Positions 9,075 to 18,004 of a stretch of 45,859 nt of DNA are shown in pieces. Numbering within the stretch: position 1 is the first letter of the stretch; every line of letters begins with the position of its first letter. Source of the stretch: K189A clade bacterium. Lineage in GTDB: Bacteria; Pseudomonadota; Gammaproteobacteria; Pseudomonadales; Azotimanducaceae. The stretch spans positions 1 through 45,859 of the forward strand of contig CABZTD010000015.1 of assembly GCA_902528515.1 (NCBI GenBank). Reading direction: 5' to 3'. Under the pieces are notes generated by a model. That model ran no database searches. It was not told the DNA's origin and was given only the letters and a program-made list of their open reading frames with translations. A program made the position numbers and the translations under genes.

Positions 9075-9089
9075 CCTTGGATACGCCGA

Positions 9090-10313
9090 TTGGAGCTCGC
9101 TTCATCGCACTTTAAGTGTGTGAGGAGCGTCGCTTCGCTAAGATGTAGCTGTCTGATTTGCAAACCGCCAATTCATAGAGCAACTGCCTTGTCATACGTG
9201 CGCCGTGTTTTTAAAGAGAGTTCAGTCGCAGTCACCCGCGCCCGAGAAGAGAAGATAAACCGAAAGATCAAGTATTGGTTCAGGTTTTCCTGCGTTTTGT
9301 TTTTCGCGGGATGCGATGCGAGCGAGATAGCCGCACCTGCAGATCAGGGAATCCGCCCTGCCAGAATTGTTGAGGTCTCGCTGGACGAATCTCTAAAACA
9401 GATGGTGTTTGTAGGGCATATAGAGGCCTCGAACGCTATAGATATGTCTTTTGAGGTAGCGGGTGCTTTAGAGAGTTTTCCCGTTCGTGAGGGTCAGACT
9501 TTAAAAAAAGGTGCACTTATTGCTGCGCTCGATCCGACTGACTATGAGCTCGCCGTACGGGAAGCGCAGTTACAACTGCAGTTGGCTCAGCAAGACTACC
9601 AGCGCAAGGCGGATGTTCTCGCAAGAGGCGGGATTGCCAAGTCTTTAGTTGCTGACGCGAAGTCCTTCGCTCTCTTGCAAGGTGTGCGCCTTGAGCAGGC
9701 TCAACACAGATTGAGAGACACCAAAATGTACGCTCCCTTTAACGCTTATGTCTCAAGGCGTTACGTCGATAACTATGTGAAAACGCAGGTAGGTGACCGC
9801 ATCGTGCGGCTTAACGATTTAGATCAGCTACTGGTGGTTGCCAGCATTCCTGAACAAACGTTGGCGTCAGTTATTGATAATTCGAGGGCATCAGTTTTTG
9901 CAATATTTGATTTTATGCCAGGCCAGATGTTCCCCCTGGAATACCGAGAAAATCGAGGTGACGCAAACATTGTCGGTCAAACTTACGAGGTTTCCTTCGC
10001 AATGGCTCGTCCAGATTCCCGCGAGATTTTGCCTGGCATGACGGCGACCTTAGTCGTGCAATTTGCGGAAAATTCCAATATCACTCCGGAATATTTGCTG
10101 CCTATTAGTGCCTTAGTCACGGACGCAGAAAAGAAAGTTTATGTCTGGCTGTTTGATCAAACTTCGCAAAGGGTTCATAAGCGCTATGTATCGGTGGGTA
10201 GTCCCACACCATCGGGCGTCTATGTGACTCAGGGCCTTGTTGAGGGCGATCTAATTGTCTCGTCTGGAGCGAATCAGCTTATGGAAGGCATGAAAATCCG
10301 TCCTTTGGACTAA
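9090..10313 (+). CDS. RND efflux periplasmic adaptor (membrane fusion protein), lipoprotein
   Basis: A HlyD/AcrA-family adaptor. A lipobox-like sequence (CVLFFAGC, Cys75 counted from TTG 9090) suggests inner-membrane anchoring. This implies that the real start is downstream of 9090, perhaps TTG 9189 or GTG 9198, because the first ~35 residues are not protein-like. Then come the lipoyl half-motif (FPVREGQTLKKGALIAALDPTDY written in parts: VREGQTLKKG, LIAALDPTDY), a coiled-coil hairpin rich in Gln and Ala, the second lipoyl half (KMYAPFNAYVSRRYVDNY), a beta-barrel and a membrane-proximal domain. It ends 18 bases before the RND pump gene, so the two form an operon. No outer-membrane factor gene follows; a housekeeping TolC is presumably used. 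Confidence 0.88.
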   Translation: MELASSHFKCVRSVASLRCSCLICKPPIHRATALSYVRRVFKESSVAVTRAREEKINRKIKYWFRFSCVLFFAGCDASEIAAPADQGIRPARIVEVSLDESLKQMVFVGHIEASNAIDMSFEVAGALESFPVREGQTLKKGALIAALDPTDYELAVREAQLQLQLAQQDYQRKADVLARGGIAKSLVADAKSFALLQGVRLEQAQHRLRDTKMYAPFNAYVSRRYVDNYVKTQVGDRIVRLNDLDQLLVVASIPEQTLASVIDNSRASVFAIFDFMPGQMFPLEYRENRGDANIVGQTYEVSFAMARPDSREILPGMTATLVVQFAENSNITPEYLLPISALVTDAEKKVYVWLFDQTSQRVHKRYVSVGSPTPSGVYVTQGLVEGDLIVSSGANQLMEGMKIRPLD

Positions 10314-10331
10314 CGGTCTTACGCAAAAAGC

Positions 10332-13300
10332 ATGAAAGATATTGCTCGTTTATCAATTGAACGACCGCTTTATGGCTGGATGCTTGCCATTGCTTGTCTC
10401 GCTGGCGGCCTAATCGGCATCGATACAGTCGGTCGGCTTGAAGATCCACCTTTCCCGCTTATGCACGTTTACGTGATAACTCCGTATCAAGGTGCGTCAG
10501 CTGTAGAGGTAGAGCAAGAGGTTACCGACCAGATTGAGTCAGCGCTGCAAGAACTTCCTTACATTGAAAACATCACGTCGAAATCCATTTCTGGTCGGTC
10601 AGAGGTGTTGGTTGAGATTCAAGACCAATACAGTGGCAGTGATACGGCGCAAATTTTTGACGAGCTCAGGCGCAGGGTTTCTGAGGCTGCGATGCGATTG
10701 CCTCCGGGCGCTGGTCCATCAATTGTTGAGGACGATTTCGGTGACATTTATGGGGTGATGTATGCGGTTACGGCTGAGGACTACTCGCCAGACGAAATAC
10801 GCGATATCGCGACATTATTGAGTACTGGGTTTAAATCCGTTGAACACGTGGCAAAAGTACAGATTGCTGGAGTTCCAGGAGAAGCTGTTTATGTAGAGCT
10901 CGATAGTCGAAAGTTTGCAAGGCTTGGTATACCGATTGACGATTTGCTGGCGCGATTTGTAGTGGAGAACCAAGTTTTTTCATCAGGGTCTTTTGTGTCT
11001 GGAACGCGGCGGTTGCGGATTGCTCCCGAGATGGCATTTGACAGTGTGGAGGCCTTAGGCCGTATGCGCATTGGCAAGCCAGGTTCAACACAAATATTAG
11101 AGCTGGCCGATGTGGCCACTATAAAACGCGAAAAGCTTGAGGTGCCTGAGCAAATTATCAGGCACCAAGGAAAAGAGATTTTTACCCTCGGGGTGTCAGT
11201 GACACCGGGACAAAATGTCGTTGACGTTGGTAAAGCCGTCGATGCCAAACTAGCTTCAATGAAAGAGCTTCTGCCCCTAGGGGTAGAGGTAAACACCATT
11301 TATGCACAGCATACTGTTGTTGAAGCTTCAATTTATCAGTTTCTCAATAACTTAGCGCTGTCTGTTATTTCTGTAATTGCTGCGCTTTGTCTTTTTATGG
11401 GGTGGAGAGCGGGTGCTGTTGTTGGTGCTGCTTTGCTGCTCACGGTGCTGGGCACCATATGCATAATGTCCATTATCGGTATCGAGCTGCAGCGTATATC
11501 GTTAGGCGCCCTGATGATCGCTATGGGCATGTTGGTTGATAACGGGATTGTCGTCGCCGAAGGCATGGTCATCGGTGTAAGAAGAGGACTGACGTCTGCC
11601 GAGGCAGCGTCAAATTCGGTGAAGAGAACCCAGTTTGCTTTACTCGGTGCGACGATTATCGGCATTGCGGCTTTTGGCCCCATCGGCTTGTCCAGCGACG
11701 CGACTGGCCATTTTTTGCGCTCGCTATTCCAAGTGGTGGCTATCTCGCTGTTACTGAGTTGGGTTTTGGCGGTCACCGTCGTACCTCTTTTTGGTAGTTA
11801 CCTATTAACGGCGCAGAAGCCGGTAGAGGAGGACAAGCTATACCAGGGCACTCTTTATAAGCCTTACCGGATTTTGCTGGGGATAGGTATGCGGCGAGCA
11901 TGGACTGCTGTATTAGTCATTTTAGCCATAACTGGCACCTGTATTTATTTGGCGCAATACATGAAGCAGTCTTTTTTTCCGCAAACGAACACACCTTTGT
12001 TTTATGTTGATTACCGCTTGCCGGAGGGATCGGATATTCATGCAACCCTTAGTGACGTAATAGATCTTGAGGGGTTGATCTTGGAATATGAGGGCGTAGA
12101 GGCAATAACGAGCTTTGTAGGCCGTGGTGCTACGCGTTTCACCACGATCATGAAGCCCGAACAACCGAATTCCGCCTATGCCCAGCTAGTTGTTAGAGTA
12201 CGAGAGCTGTCTGAAATGGATCAATTGATGGCTTTAATTGATTCACGGCTGCTTAGTCAAAGACCAGATGCGCAAATTCAGGTATCTCGCGCAGAGTTCA
12301 CTTCGGGCAGTTCATCGAAGTTTGAGGCGAGATTTTCTGGACCGAATAACGATGTCCTCCGAGAGCTTGGACAGCAAGCGCTAGCCGTCTACCTTAAACA
12401 TAATCTGATTGATCGCAAACTTGACTGGCGTCAGCCTGCTTTCAAACTGGTTCCACGATTTAACGACGCTAGGGCTCGAGTCGCTGGGGTTACTCGAGCT
12501 GACCTTGCTCAGACCCTCGCGTTCGGTAGTCAGGGCATTCCAGTTGGCATCTTTCGCGATGCAGATAAAGTAATTCCAATTGTCGCTCGCGCGCCCCTTG
12601 CGGAGCGCGGTGATATTGATCGAGTCATGAACCGGCTCGTCTGGAGCCCTACTCAGCAAACCTATATTCCGGTCTCTCAAATAGTGGCGCGCTTCGATCT
12701 GCGGGCCGAAGATGCGACTATTTTTCGTCGCGATCGAGTCCGTACACTACAGGTACAGGCCAACCCGCCAAAGGGTTTTAACTTTAATCTGGCTTTCGCC
12801 GAAGTCCGCGGTGACATAGAAGCAATCCCGTTGCCGCCTGGCTATCGCCTGGAGTGGGGCGGCGAGTTCGAGGCTAACGCGAGGGCTTATACGGTGATGA
12901 GTCAGAAAATTCCGCTGGCTCTGCTGATTATGTTCGTTATTACCGTTCTGATGTTCGGCAAACTCAAGCAAGCTTTCGTGATCTGGTTGACTGTGCCCAT
13001 GACTTTTTGCGGCGTTGTTCTGGGTTTGTTGGCCACTGATTTATCTTTCACTTTTCCCTCATTCCTCGGTTTTTTGAGTCTTTCTGGGATGCTGATAAAA
13101 AACTGCATTGTATTAGTTGATGAGATCGACAAACGTTTTGATGAACAAGGCTTAAAAGTTGCCACCCTGATTGAGGCCAGCATTAGCAGACTTCGACCAG
13201 TGATTTTGGCCGCAGGTACGACTATCGCAGGCATGTCTCCTTTGCTCGGGGATAACTTTTTTCGCGAGATGGCAGTTTGCATCATGAGCGGCCTTGCTTT

Positions 13301-13382
13301 TGCGACACTTTTAACCCTGGTAGCAGTACCCGTTTTCTACCGGCTATCGCTGGGTAAAAGGTTGCTGGAAGATGCGCACTGA
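10332..13382 (+). CDS. RND-family multidrug/solute efflux pump, inner-membrane subunit
   Basis: 1016 residues, the normal size of a HAE1/AcrB-type RND transporter. It has the expected order: first membrane helix (YGWMLAIACLAGGLIGI), a first periplasmic loop with the VEQEVTDQIESALQ segment, six membrane helices from about residue 335, then the same topology in the second half. In the proton-relay helix the motif is GMLVDNGIVVAEGM (about residues 399-412), so the first of the two Asp of AcrB is kept and the second is Asn. The partner Lys is present in LIKNCIVLVDEID (about residue 922). The Asp-Asn form is seen in other RND subfamilies, so a functional pump is likely. It would work with the adjacent adaptor at the inner membrane; the substrate cannot be told from sequence. 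Confidence 0.92.
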   Translation: MKDIARLSIERPLYGWMLAIACLAGGLIGIDTVGRLEDPPFPLMHVYVITPYQGASAVEVEQEVTDQIESALQELPYIENITSKSISGRSEVLVEIQDQYSGSDTAQIFDELRRRVSEAAMRLPPGAGPSIVEDDFGDIYGVMYAVTAEDYSPDEIRDIATLLSTGFKSVEHVAKVQIAGVPGEAVYVELDSRKFARLGIPIDDLLARFVVENQVFSSGSFVSGTRRLRIAPEMAFDSVEALGRMRIGKPGSTQILELADVATIKREKLEVPEQIIRHQGKEIFTLGVSVTPGQNVVDVGKAVDAKLASMKELLPLGVEVNTIYAQHTVVEASIYQFLNNLALSVISVIAALCLFMGWRAGAVVGAALLLTVLGTICIMSIIGIELQRISLGALMIAMGMLVDNGIVVAEGMVIGVRRGLTSAEAASNSVKRTQFALLGATIIGIAAFGPIGLSSDATGHFLRSLFQVVAISLLLSWVLAVTVVPLFGSYLLTAQKPVEEDKLYQGTLYKPYRILLGIGMRRAWTAVLVILAITGTCIYLAQYMKQSFFPQTNTPLFYVDYRLPEGSDIHATLSDVIDLEGLILEYEGVEAITSFVGRGATRFTTIMKPEQPNSAYAQLVVRVRELSEMDQLMALIDSRLLSQRPDAQIQVSRAEFTSGSSSKFEARFSGPNNDVLRELGQQALAVYLKHNLIDRKLDWRQPAFKLVPRFNDARARVAGVTRADLAQTLAFGSQGIPVGIFRDADKVIPIVARAPLAERGDIDRVMNRLVWSPTQQTYIPVSQIVARFDLRAEDATIFRRDRVRTLQVQANPPKGFNFNLAFAEVRGDIEAIPLPPGYRLEWGGEFEANARAYTVMSQKIPLALLIMFVITVLMFGKLKQAFVIWLTVPMTFCGVVLGLLATDLSFTFPSFLGFLSLSGMLIKNCIVLVDEIDKRFDEQGLKVATLIEASISRLRPVILAAGTTIAGMSPLLGDNFFREMAVCIMSGLAFATLLTLVAVPVFYRLSLGKRLLEDAH

Positions 13383-14108
13383 GGCGTTTTCGAAGTCTTA
13401 TAAACTTTTTGAATGCTCGTAATGGGATTTCTATTCCCTTTGTCGGGGCGCGCATCTGGGGATCAAAGTGAGAGCTTAGATAAATAATTCAATATAGACA
13501 GTTGATGATATCTCATTCTCGACCACGTCCGCGGCAACCAAACGTAGGTTGCTCAGCTGCTCCTTTTAACTTAGGAGCGAGAAAATGAAAAAAACCGATT
13601 GTCGATTTAGCCTTCGTAACGAAGAGCTTATGAGTCATCTGTTTTAGACCTATTCAAAAACTGACCTCTAATCAGGCTCTGGCCGCCTCCGCGGTAGCTC
13701 GGCCACTGACGATTAACAAGGCTACACAAACTTTCTAGCGTGAGTCTGGTCTGCGCGGCATCTTTAGGATATGCAAAAGCTAGGTTTGACCGATTTAGCA
13801 GCCGACGTCGGGCGGAGGAAAATCGCTCTCGTGCTTTTGGTAAAACCATCTTTTGCGATGGAGACGACCGATAACTAAGCTTGTTTTTCGAATGGCATCA
13901 AAGATAGGTTTTCTGTTCAAGCCAGTTCCTCGCTGATCGACCTGAACCACTCAATCAAGCCGTCCAAGTGGGGAATTGAGTAGCTTGGCTATTCAGAAAA
14001 ATGGAGCCGTTTCTCGAGCAAAGCGTGGCCCCGTGCGGTTCTGCAAGGCTGCAACTAAATTAAATTTATAAGGTAGTATCGAGTCTCCAACAATTAAAAG
14101 GTCTCCTT
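13383..14108. other. Intergenic stretch with possible remnants
   Basis: About 725 bases with no full gene. A 20-codon frame with a good ribosome-binding site is listed separately. On the minus strand near 13919-13985 an in-frame stretch reads PHLDGLIEWFRSISEELA and stop, preceded closely by another stop; it resembles the tail of a real protein and may be a gene remnant, but it is too short to assign. The A+T-rich segment just before 14109 (around 14055-14075) is the likely promoter zone for the next gene. Confidence 0.4.
13585..13647 (+). CDS. Possible 20-residue peptide with strong ribosome-binding site
   Basis: ATG 13585 is preceded by TTAGGAGCGAGAAA, an excellent Shine-Dalgarno at good spacing. 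The product would be MKKTDCRFSLRNEELMSHLF. It is too short to recognise. It may be a small peptide, a leader, or a coincidence. Confidence 0.2.
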   Translation: MKKTDCRFSLRNEELMSHLF

Positions 14109-14849
14109 ATGAAAACACCCCTCGTTACCTTTTTGCTGCTGCTTGCAAGCTCATTCAGCTTTGCCTCTACCTGGTCAGTGTATGAGGTTCAGGTCAAGCA
14201 AAGCGATGCGCCCGCCGTTGCCTCAGCTCTTGATAAATTTATGCAGTCAGGTGTTGGCAAATCGATGCCTGGCGGAGTCCACTTAAACGCGACTCTTTTC
14301 GGAGGAACAAACAAGGCGACGCATGCATTCGTTTTGCTCTTCCCAGATCTTGCGACCCAATTAGAATGGCAGGCGTCGGTACCAACAACTGAAGCAGGCC
14401 AAGAATTTGGCGCCGCAATGGATGCACTCGCGACTCCCGTAGCGAGCTGGACGAATTCAATGATCAAAGTTTGGGGAACGCCTTCGAACAGTGACCGTGT
14501 TCATCAAGTCACTCGTTTTTACACGACTGATCCGTTAGCCGTTCTCGCAGCTCAAGAAAAATTGATGTCGGATCCCTCAATGGCTGATTTTCCAGGTCAA
14601 GTTGGCCTGAGCCAGACCGCGATAGGTAACCGACTCGGCGCAAACGGCGCTTACACCACTCACGTGTTTACCGTCGGATTCGAGAGCGTCAAAGAGATGG
14701 AGGATTGGGGGAACTATTTGAACACGCAGCCTGCTTGGGCAGAGTATCTTCAAACAGTGAATGGTGTCGCGACTTTCATGGGCACGGAGCTTGTGACCAA
14801 TGCGGCGGTGTATGACGCGAAAATGGATCTCGAGACCTTTCTTAAGTAA
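14109..14849 (+). CDS. Exported protein with two tandem alpha/beta-barrel-like domains
   Basis: 246 residues with a Sec signal peptide (MKTPLVTFLLLLASSFSFAS). Two domains of ~105 residues follow. Each starts with a strand (WSVYEVQVKQSD; VHQVTRFYTTDP), then a helix, then a strand pair with a conserved H-x-F core (ATHAFVLLFPD; TTHVFTVGFES). Each ends with an aromatic-containing helix (QLEWQASVPTTEAGQEF; MEDWGNYLNTQPAWAEY). This internal duplication has the strand-helix-strand-strand-helix order of dimeric alpha/beta (ABM-like) barrels. It lacks the bracketing Cys of the proteins at 5289 and 8289 but has the same overall design. Function unknown. A strong hairpin follows it at 14903. Confidence 0.7.
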   Translation: MKTPLVTFLLLLASSFSFASTWSVYEVQVKQSDAPAVASALDKFMQSGVGKSMPGGVHLNATLFGGTNKATHAFVLLFPDLATQLEWQASVPTTEAGQEFGAAMDALATPVASWTNSMIKVWGTPSNSDRVHQVTRFYTTDPLAVLAAQEKLMSDPSMADFPGQVGLSQTAIGNRLGANGAYTTHVFTVGFESVKEMEDWGNYLNTQPAWAEYLQTVNGVATFMGTELVTNAAVYDAKMDLETFLK

Positions 14850-14902
14850 ATGTCAGCCAGAGCTTTCACTTTATTGCGATTGCTCCACTTAACGCGGTCG
14901 TA

Positions 14903-14947
14903 CCCTCTTGCCTTCCCCTGCCTGAACTCGCGGGGAAGGCGCGAGGG
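14903..14947 (+). terminator. Long hairpin after the secreted-protein gene
   Basis: GCCTTCCCC (14910-14918) pairs perfectly with GGGGAAGGC (14932-14940). After one mismatch and one wobble the stem continues with CCCTC (14903-14907) against GAGGG (14943-14947). The loop is 13 bases. It lies 53 bases past the stop at 14849. The T-rich but not continuous sequence CTATTCTGTTC follows, so it is a plausible but not classical terminator. Confidence 0.5.
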
Positions 14948-15531
14948 CTATTCTGTTCAGCAGTTATTCTTTTCTTGGGTCCAACAAATACCGGTAAGGT
15001 CGCGACGCTTACCTCTAATCCTAGGAAAATGCGCTAGGCCGAAGGGCTTTTGTAAAAATCTAGCAGTGAGTTCGTTTTCCTCAAAAAGCTCACTATAAAA
15101 CATCAGAGCCGGGGCACTCTGACCTGCAAACTTGGGATATCGGCCTCTTTATGTATCAATAATGGGCGTCAACTAACTACAGTATCTTGTTTTCGGACTC
15201 TAGAGTTCTTTTAGAGCGCAAAAAGTTAGAATCGCTAATTCGAGTCCGGCGATAGACTGAAATATGTTACGGGTAAGCACAAAGCTTTTAGCTAACACGT
15301 GGTTTACACTGAAGTAAAAATCTTCTTCGTAATCGCATCTGGCTCTGACTGCTTGGAAGCGCTGCCCGCGTAATTCAATAATTTTAAGAATCGTGTGCGA
15401 TCTTTGAGAATGGACCGGTAAGCTCCTAGCTTCAGATCGACATCAGGTAGCTCAACAGAAGAGAATTGCTTTAATCCTTAAAGTAAAGCACCCCAGGCCT
15501 TTTGAAATAGCTTTAGGAAGATTTATTTTTG
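14948..15531. other. Intergenic stretch, no gene seen
   Basis: About 580 bases without a supported gene on either strand. It must contain the promoter for the methyltransferase gene. AGGAAG at 15515-15520 is that gene's ribosome-binding site. Confidence 0.4.
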
Positions 15532-16587
15532 ATGCTTAATTTAGGAATCAAATTAACTGAGCTTGGAATAATTCCTGAATCTGTTCTTAGGATAGCCATC
15601 AAAAAAATAATCCAGGAACGTCTTTCGGAAATTCCAAGTGATATTGAAGAGCGGGAATCAAAGAAAACTGATTTTATTGAGGAATTACGCACGAGTCCGA
15701 TTGCGCTAAGCACCCAACAAGCTAATGAGCAACACTATGAGGTACCACCATCTTTTTTCAGCGAAATTATGGGTTTTTATCTAAAATATTCCTGTGCCTG
15801 GTTTGATGAAAGTACAACATCTCTAGATGCCGCCGAAGAGAATATGCTCAAACTTTATGTCGATAGACTAGGTATCCGGAATAACCAGCGAATTCTTGAT
15901 TTAGGATGTGGTTGGGGAAGTTTCACACTCTACGCTGCTGAAAAATTTCCGAATTCAGATTTTGTCGCCGTATCTAACTCTAACGATCAAATAGGATTCA
16001 TCAACAACACTGCGAAAGCAAGGTCTTTGAGAAATGTTCAAGCGATTAAACAGGACATGAATGACCTTTCTTTGGCTGGGTCCTTTGACAGGATTATTTC
16101 TATCGAAATGTTCGAACATATGCGGAATTATGGCGCATTACTAAAAAAACTTGTCGACCATCTGTTGAGTGATGGCAAGATGTTCGTGCATATTTTTACC
16201 CATCGTAATTATCCATATCCCTATGAGGAGAGAGGTCCTTCAGATTGGATGAGCAAATACTTTTTTACTTCAGGTCTTATGCCCTCACATGACATTTTTT
16301 CTCATTTTGAAGATGATTTTGTAGTTGAACGAAAGTGGAAAATAAATGGCTCGCACTATGCCAAGACTTGTAATTTTTGGCTTCAAAATCACTACAGAAA
16401 TAAGAAAAATATCATAGATATATTTTCAAAACATTATCCGAACCCAAGACAATGGTTTGTTAGATGGCAATTATTTTTTTTAGCATGCGAGGAACTCTTC
16501 GCTTGCAATGAAGGTAACGAATGGTTTGTATCACATTATTTGCTGACACCTAAAATTGCCAGTTGTCGAGACGACAACACCTCATGA
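15532..16587 (+). CDS. SAM-dependent methyltransferase, coclaurine N-methyltransferase / CFA-synthase-like
   Basis: 351 residues from ATG 15532; TTG 15529, in frame and eight bases after AGGAAG, is an equally possible start. An N-terminal helical part leads to the substrate-contact motif NEQHYEVPPSFF and YLKYSCAWF. The SAM site is LDLGCGWGS (residues 122-130), followed by AVSNSNDQIGFI and the ISIEMFEHMRNYGALL helix, then FVHIFTHRNYPYPYEE and YFFTSGLMPSHD. This order is that of the cyclopropane-fatty-acid synthase superfamily and, in detail, of the coclaurine N-methyltransferase-like branch known from plants, algae and some bacteria. Substrate unknown: a small amine is possible, a fatty acid less so. 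The gene is visibly richer in A and T than its neighbours, which hints at horizontal transfer. Confidence 0.85.
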   Translation: MLNLGIKLTELGIIPESVLRIAIKKIIQERLSEIPSDIEERESKKTDFIEELRTSPIALSTQQANEQHYEVPPSFFSEIMGFYLKYSCAWFDESTTSLDAAEENMLKLYVDRLGIRNNQRILDLGCGWGSFTLYAAEKFPNSDFVAVSNSNDQIGFINNTAKARSLRNVQAIKQDMNDLSLAGSFDRIISIEMFEHMRNYGALLKKLVDHLLSDGKMFVHIFTHRNYPYPYEERGPSDWMSKYFFTSGLMPSHDIFSHFEDDFVVERKWKINGSHYAKTCNFWLQNHYRNKKNIIDIFSKHYPNPRQWFVRWQLFFLACEELFACNEGNEWFVSHYLLTPKIASCRDDNTS

Positions 16588-16649
16588 GCTAATTGGCAGT
16601 TGAGATTGGTGACTACAGGTTTTACTTTCAGCGCATAACATCGCCATTG

Positions 16650-16689
16650 TGGCCTTGCCAGTGGCCGCATTGGATGCGGCGCTAGGCCA
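16650..16689 (+). terminator. Two-tier hairpin after the methyltransferase gene
   Basis: GCCGCAT (16664-16670) pairs with ATGCGGC (16674-16680) around a 3-base loop. Outside an asymmetric internal loop, TGGCCT (16650-16655) pairs with AGGCCA (16684-16689). It is 62 bases after the methyltransferase stop. No T-tract follows. It may act in transcript ending or stability. Confidence 0.4.
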
Positions 16690-16813
16690 GGTCTGCTTCA
16701 AGTGCTGGAAGTTCATGCAGGCCGATACTTTTAAGACGTTGTGCACGCCACTTCAAAACTGATTCGCGCTAGAGTCAGCTGCCGATAATCCCGTTTCGAG
16801 TGGAAATAATCGT

Positions 16814-18004
16814 ATGAAAATTCTTGCAATCGGTGGCAGCGGTGGCATGGGTAGGTTTGCGGTAGATGCGGTTCAGCATTTGGACAGTGTCGAGCAGATC
16901 GTTGTCGCTGATTTGAACGAGGTTAGTGCCCGAGGCTTCGCCGCGCAACTAAACAGTAAAGTAAAAGCGATAGGGTTAGACGTAAATGACGGTGCAGCCT
17001 TGCGAAAGGCCATGGCTGACACAGATTTAGTCATGAATACTTGCGGACCTTTCTTCCTTCATGCTGTGCATGTCTTGCAAGCAGCAATTGAAACAGGATG
17101 CCATTACCTGGATATCTGTGACGATTGGGAACCCACTCTTGAGATGCTTACGTTGGATCAAAAAGCTAAGGACGCTGGTGTGTCGGCTACGGTGGGACTG
17201 GGAGCTAGCCCAGGGATCTCAAACATGCTGGCATTAATTGCTATGCGAGAGCTCGATTCCTGTTCCACTGTATATACCGGTTGGGATTTTGGGGGTGCCA
17301 CTCCAGAGAGTGAATCTTCTCAAGCAGGTGTAAATGCAGCAATGCTGCACGGTATCGAGCAGATGACCGGCAAGGTGAAAATCTTTCGGAATAGTTCTTA
17401 CGAGTTAACTAAACCCCTTGCCCCTATCACGGTTCGATTGCCAGGGTTAAAACCTTTCCGAGGCCATATTTTTGGTCATCCAGAGGCCTTAACTTTCCCT
17501 TACAACTATCCACATTTGCATGAGTCGATAAACTTGGCCCATGGAGGCGACATCGATTCTTGGTTGTTAAAAGGCATACTAGGCTTGGTAAATAGAGGCC
17601 TTGTCAGTCGCGCTCGAGCAGCTGCTTTGTTAACTTGGTTTGAGGGCCAGAGAGTTTTGGATGTTGAAGAGGCAAACGCCGACTCTCTTCCAGCGATGTA
17701 TGGTGTAGCTATTGGAGCCAAAGACGCAGAGCCAGCCAGCGTAGGAGCGGCTTGGATCGGTGAGGCGGCTGATAGAGGAACAGAAACAGGGCTTAGTATG
17801 GGAGCAGCAACTGGCATACCCTTAGCCTGCGGTGCGCAATTTTTGCTAGAGGGCCGTATTGAACAAAAGGGGGTATTTACCCCGGAAGCCGGCCACATAG
17901 ACCCCTTAGAATTCTTAACGGAAGTCTTCAGTCAGTACGAAGCGTCCGGTAAATTAGCGACTGGGGCCCTTGAAGACAATGTACGAATATCGAGGTCTTG
18001 GTGA
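16814..18004 (+). CDS. Saccharopine dehydrogenase-like NAD(P)-dependent oxidoreductase
   Basis: 396 residues starting with a Rossmann dinucleotide-binding motif right at the N-terminus (MKILAIGGSGGMGRFAVDA, GxGGxG type). There follows VVADLNEVSARGFAAQL with the acidic residue that binds the ribose. The stretch VMNTCGPFFLHAVHVLQAAIETGCHYLDICDD (in parts: NTCGPFF, ETGCHYLDICDD) is the hallmark of the saccharopine dehydrogenase/LYS9 family, and GLGASPGISNMLA follows as expected. Bacterial members of this size act on varied amino-acid-like or keto substrates, and the substrate here is unknown. It stands alone, with an 850-base gap before the next candidate gene. Function class is secure; a lysine pathway role is not implied. 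Confidence 0.85.
   Translation: MKILAIGGSGGMGRFAVDAVQHLDSVEQIVVADLNEVSARGFAAQLNSKVKAIGLDVNDGAALRKAMADTDLVMNTCGPFFLHAVHVLQAAIETGCHYLDICDDWEPTLEMLTLDQKAKDAGVSATVGLGASPGISNMLALIAMRELDSCSTVYTGWDFGGATPESESSQAGVNAAMLHGIEQMTGKVKIFRNSSYELTKPLAPITVRLPGLKPFRGHIFGHPEALTFPYNYPHLHESINLAHGGDIDSWLLKGILGLVNRGLVSRARAAALLTWFEGQRVLDVEEANADSLPAMYGVAIGAKDAEPASVGAAWIGEAADRGTETGLSMGAATGIPLACGAQFLLEGRIEQKGVFTPEAGHIDPLEFLTEVFSQYEASGKLATGALEDNVRISRSW

Noticed and set aside
13628-13849. 73-codon minus-strand frame in the gap after the RND pump
   Set aside because: Basic, low-complexity product without start signal or family resemblance.
14850-15098. 82-codon frame immediately after the stop of the secreted-protein gene
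   Set aside because: It crosses the strong hairpin at 14903-14947 and has no protein character, so it is probably 3' untranslated sequence.
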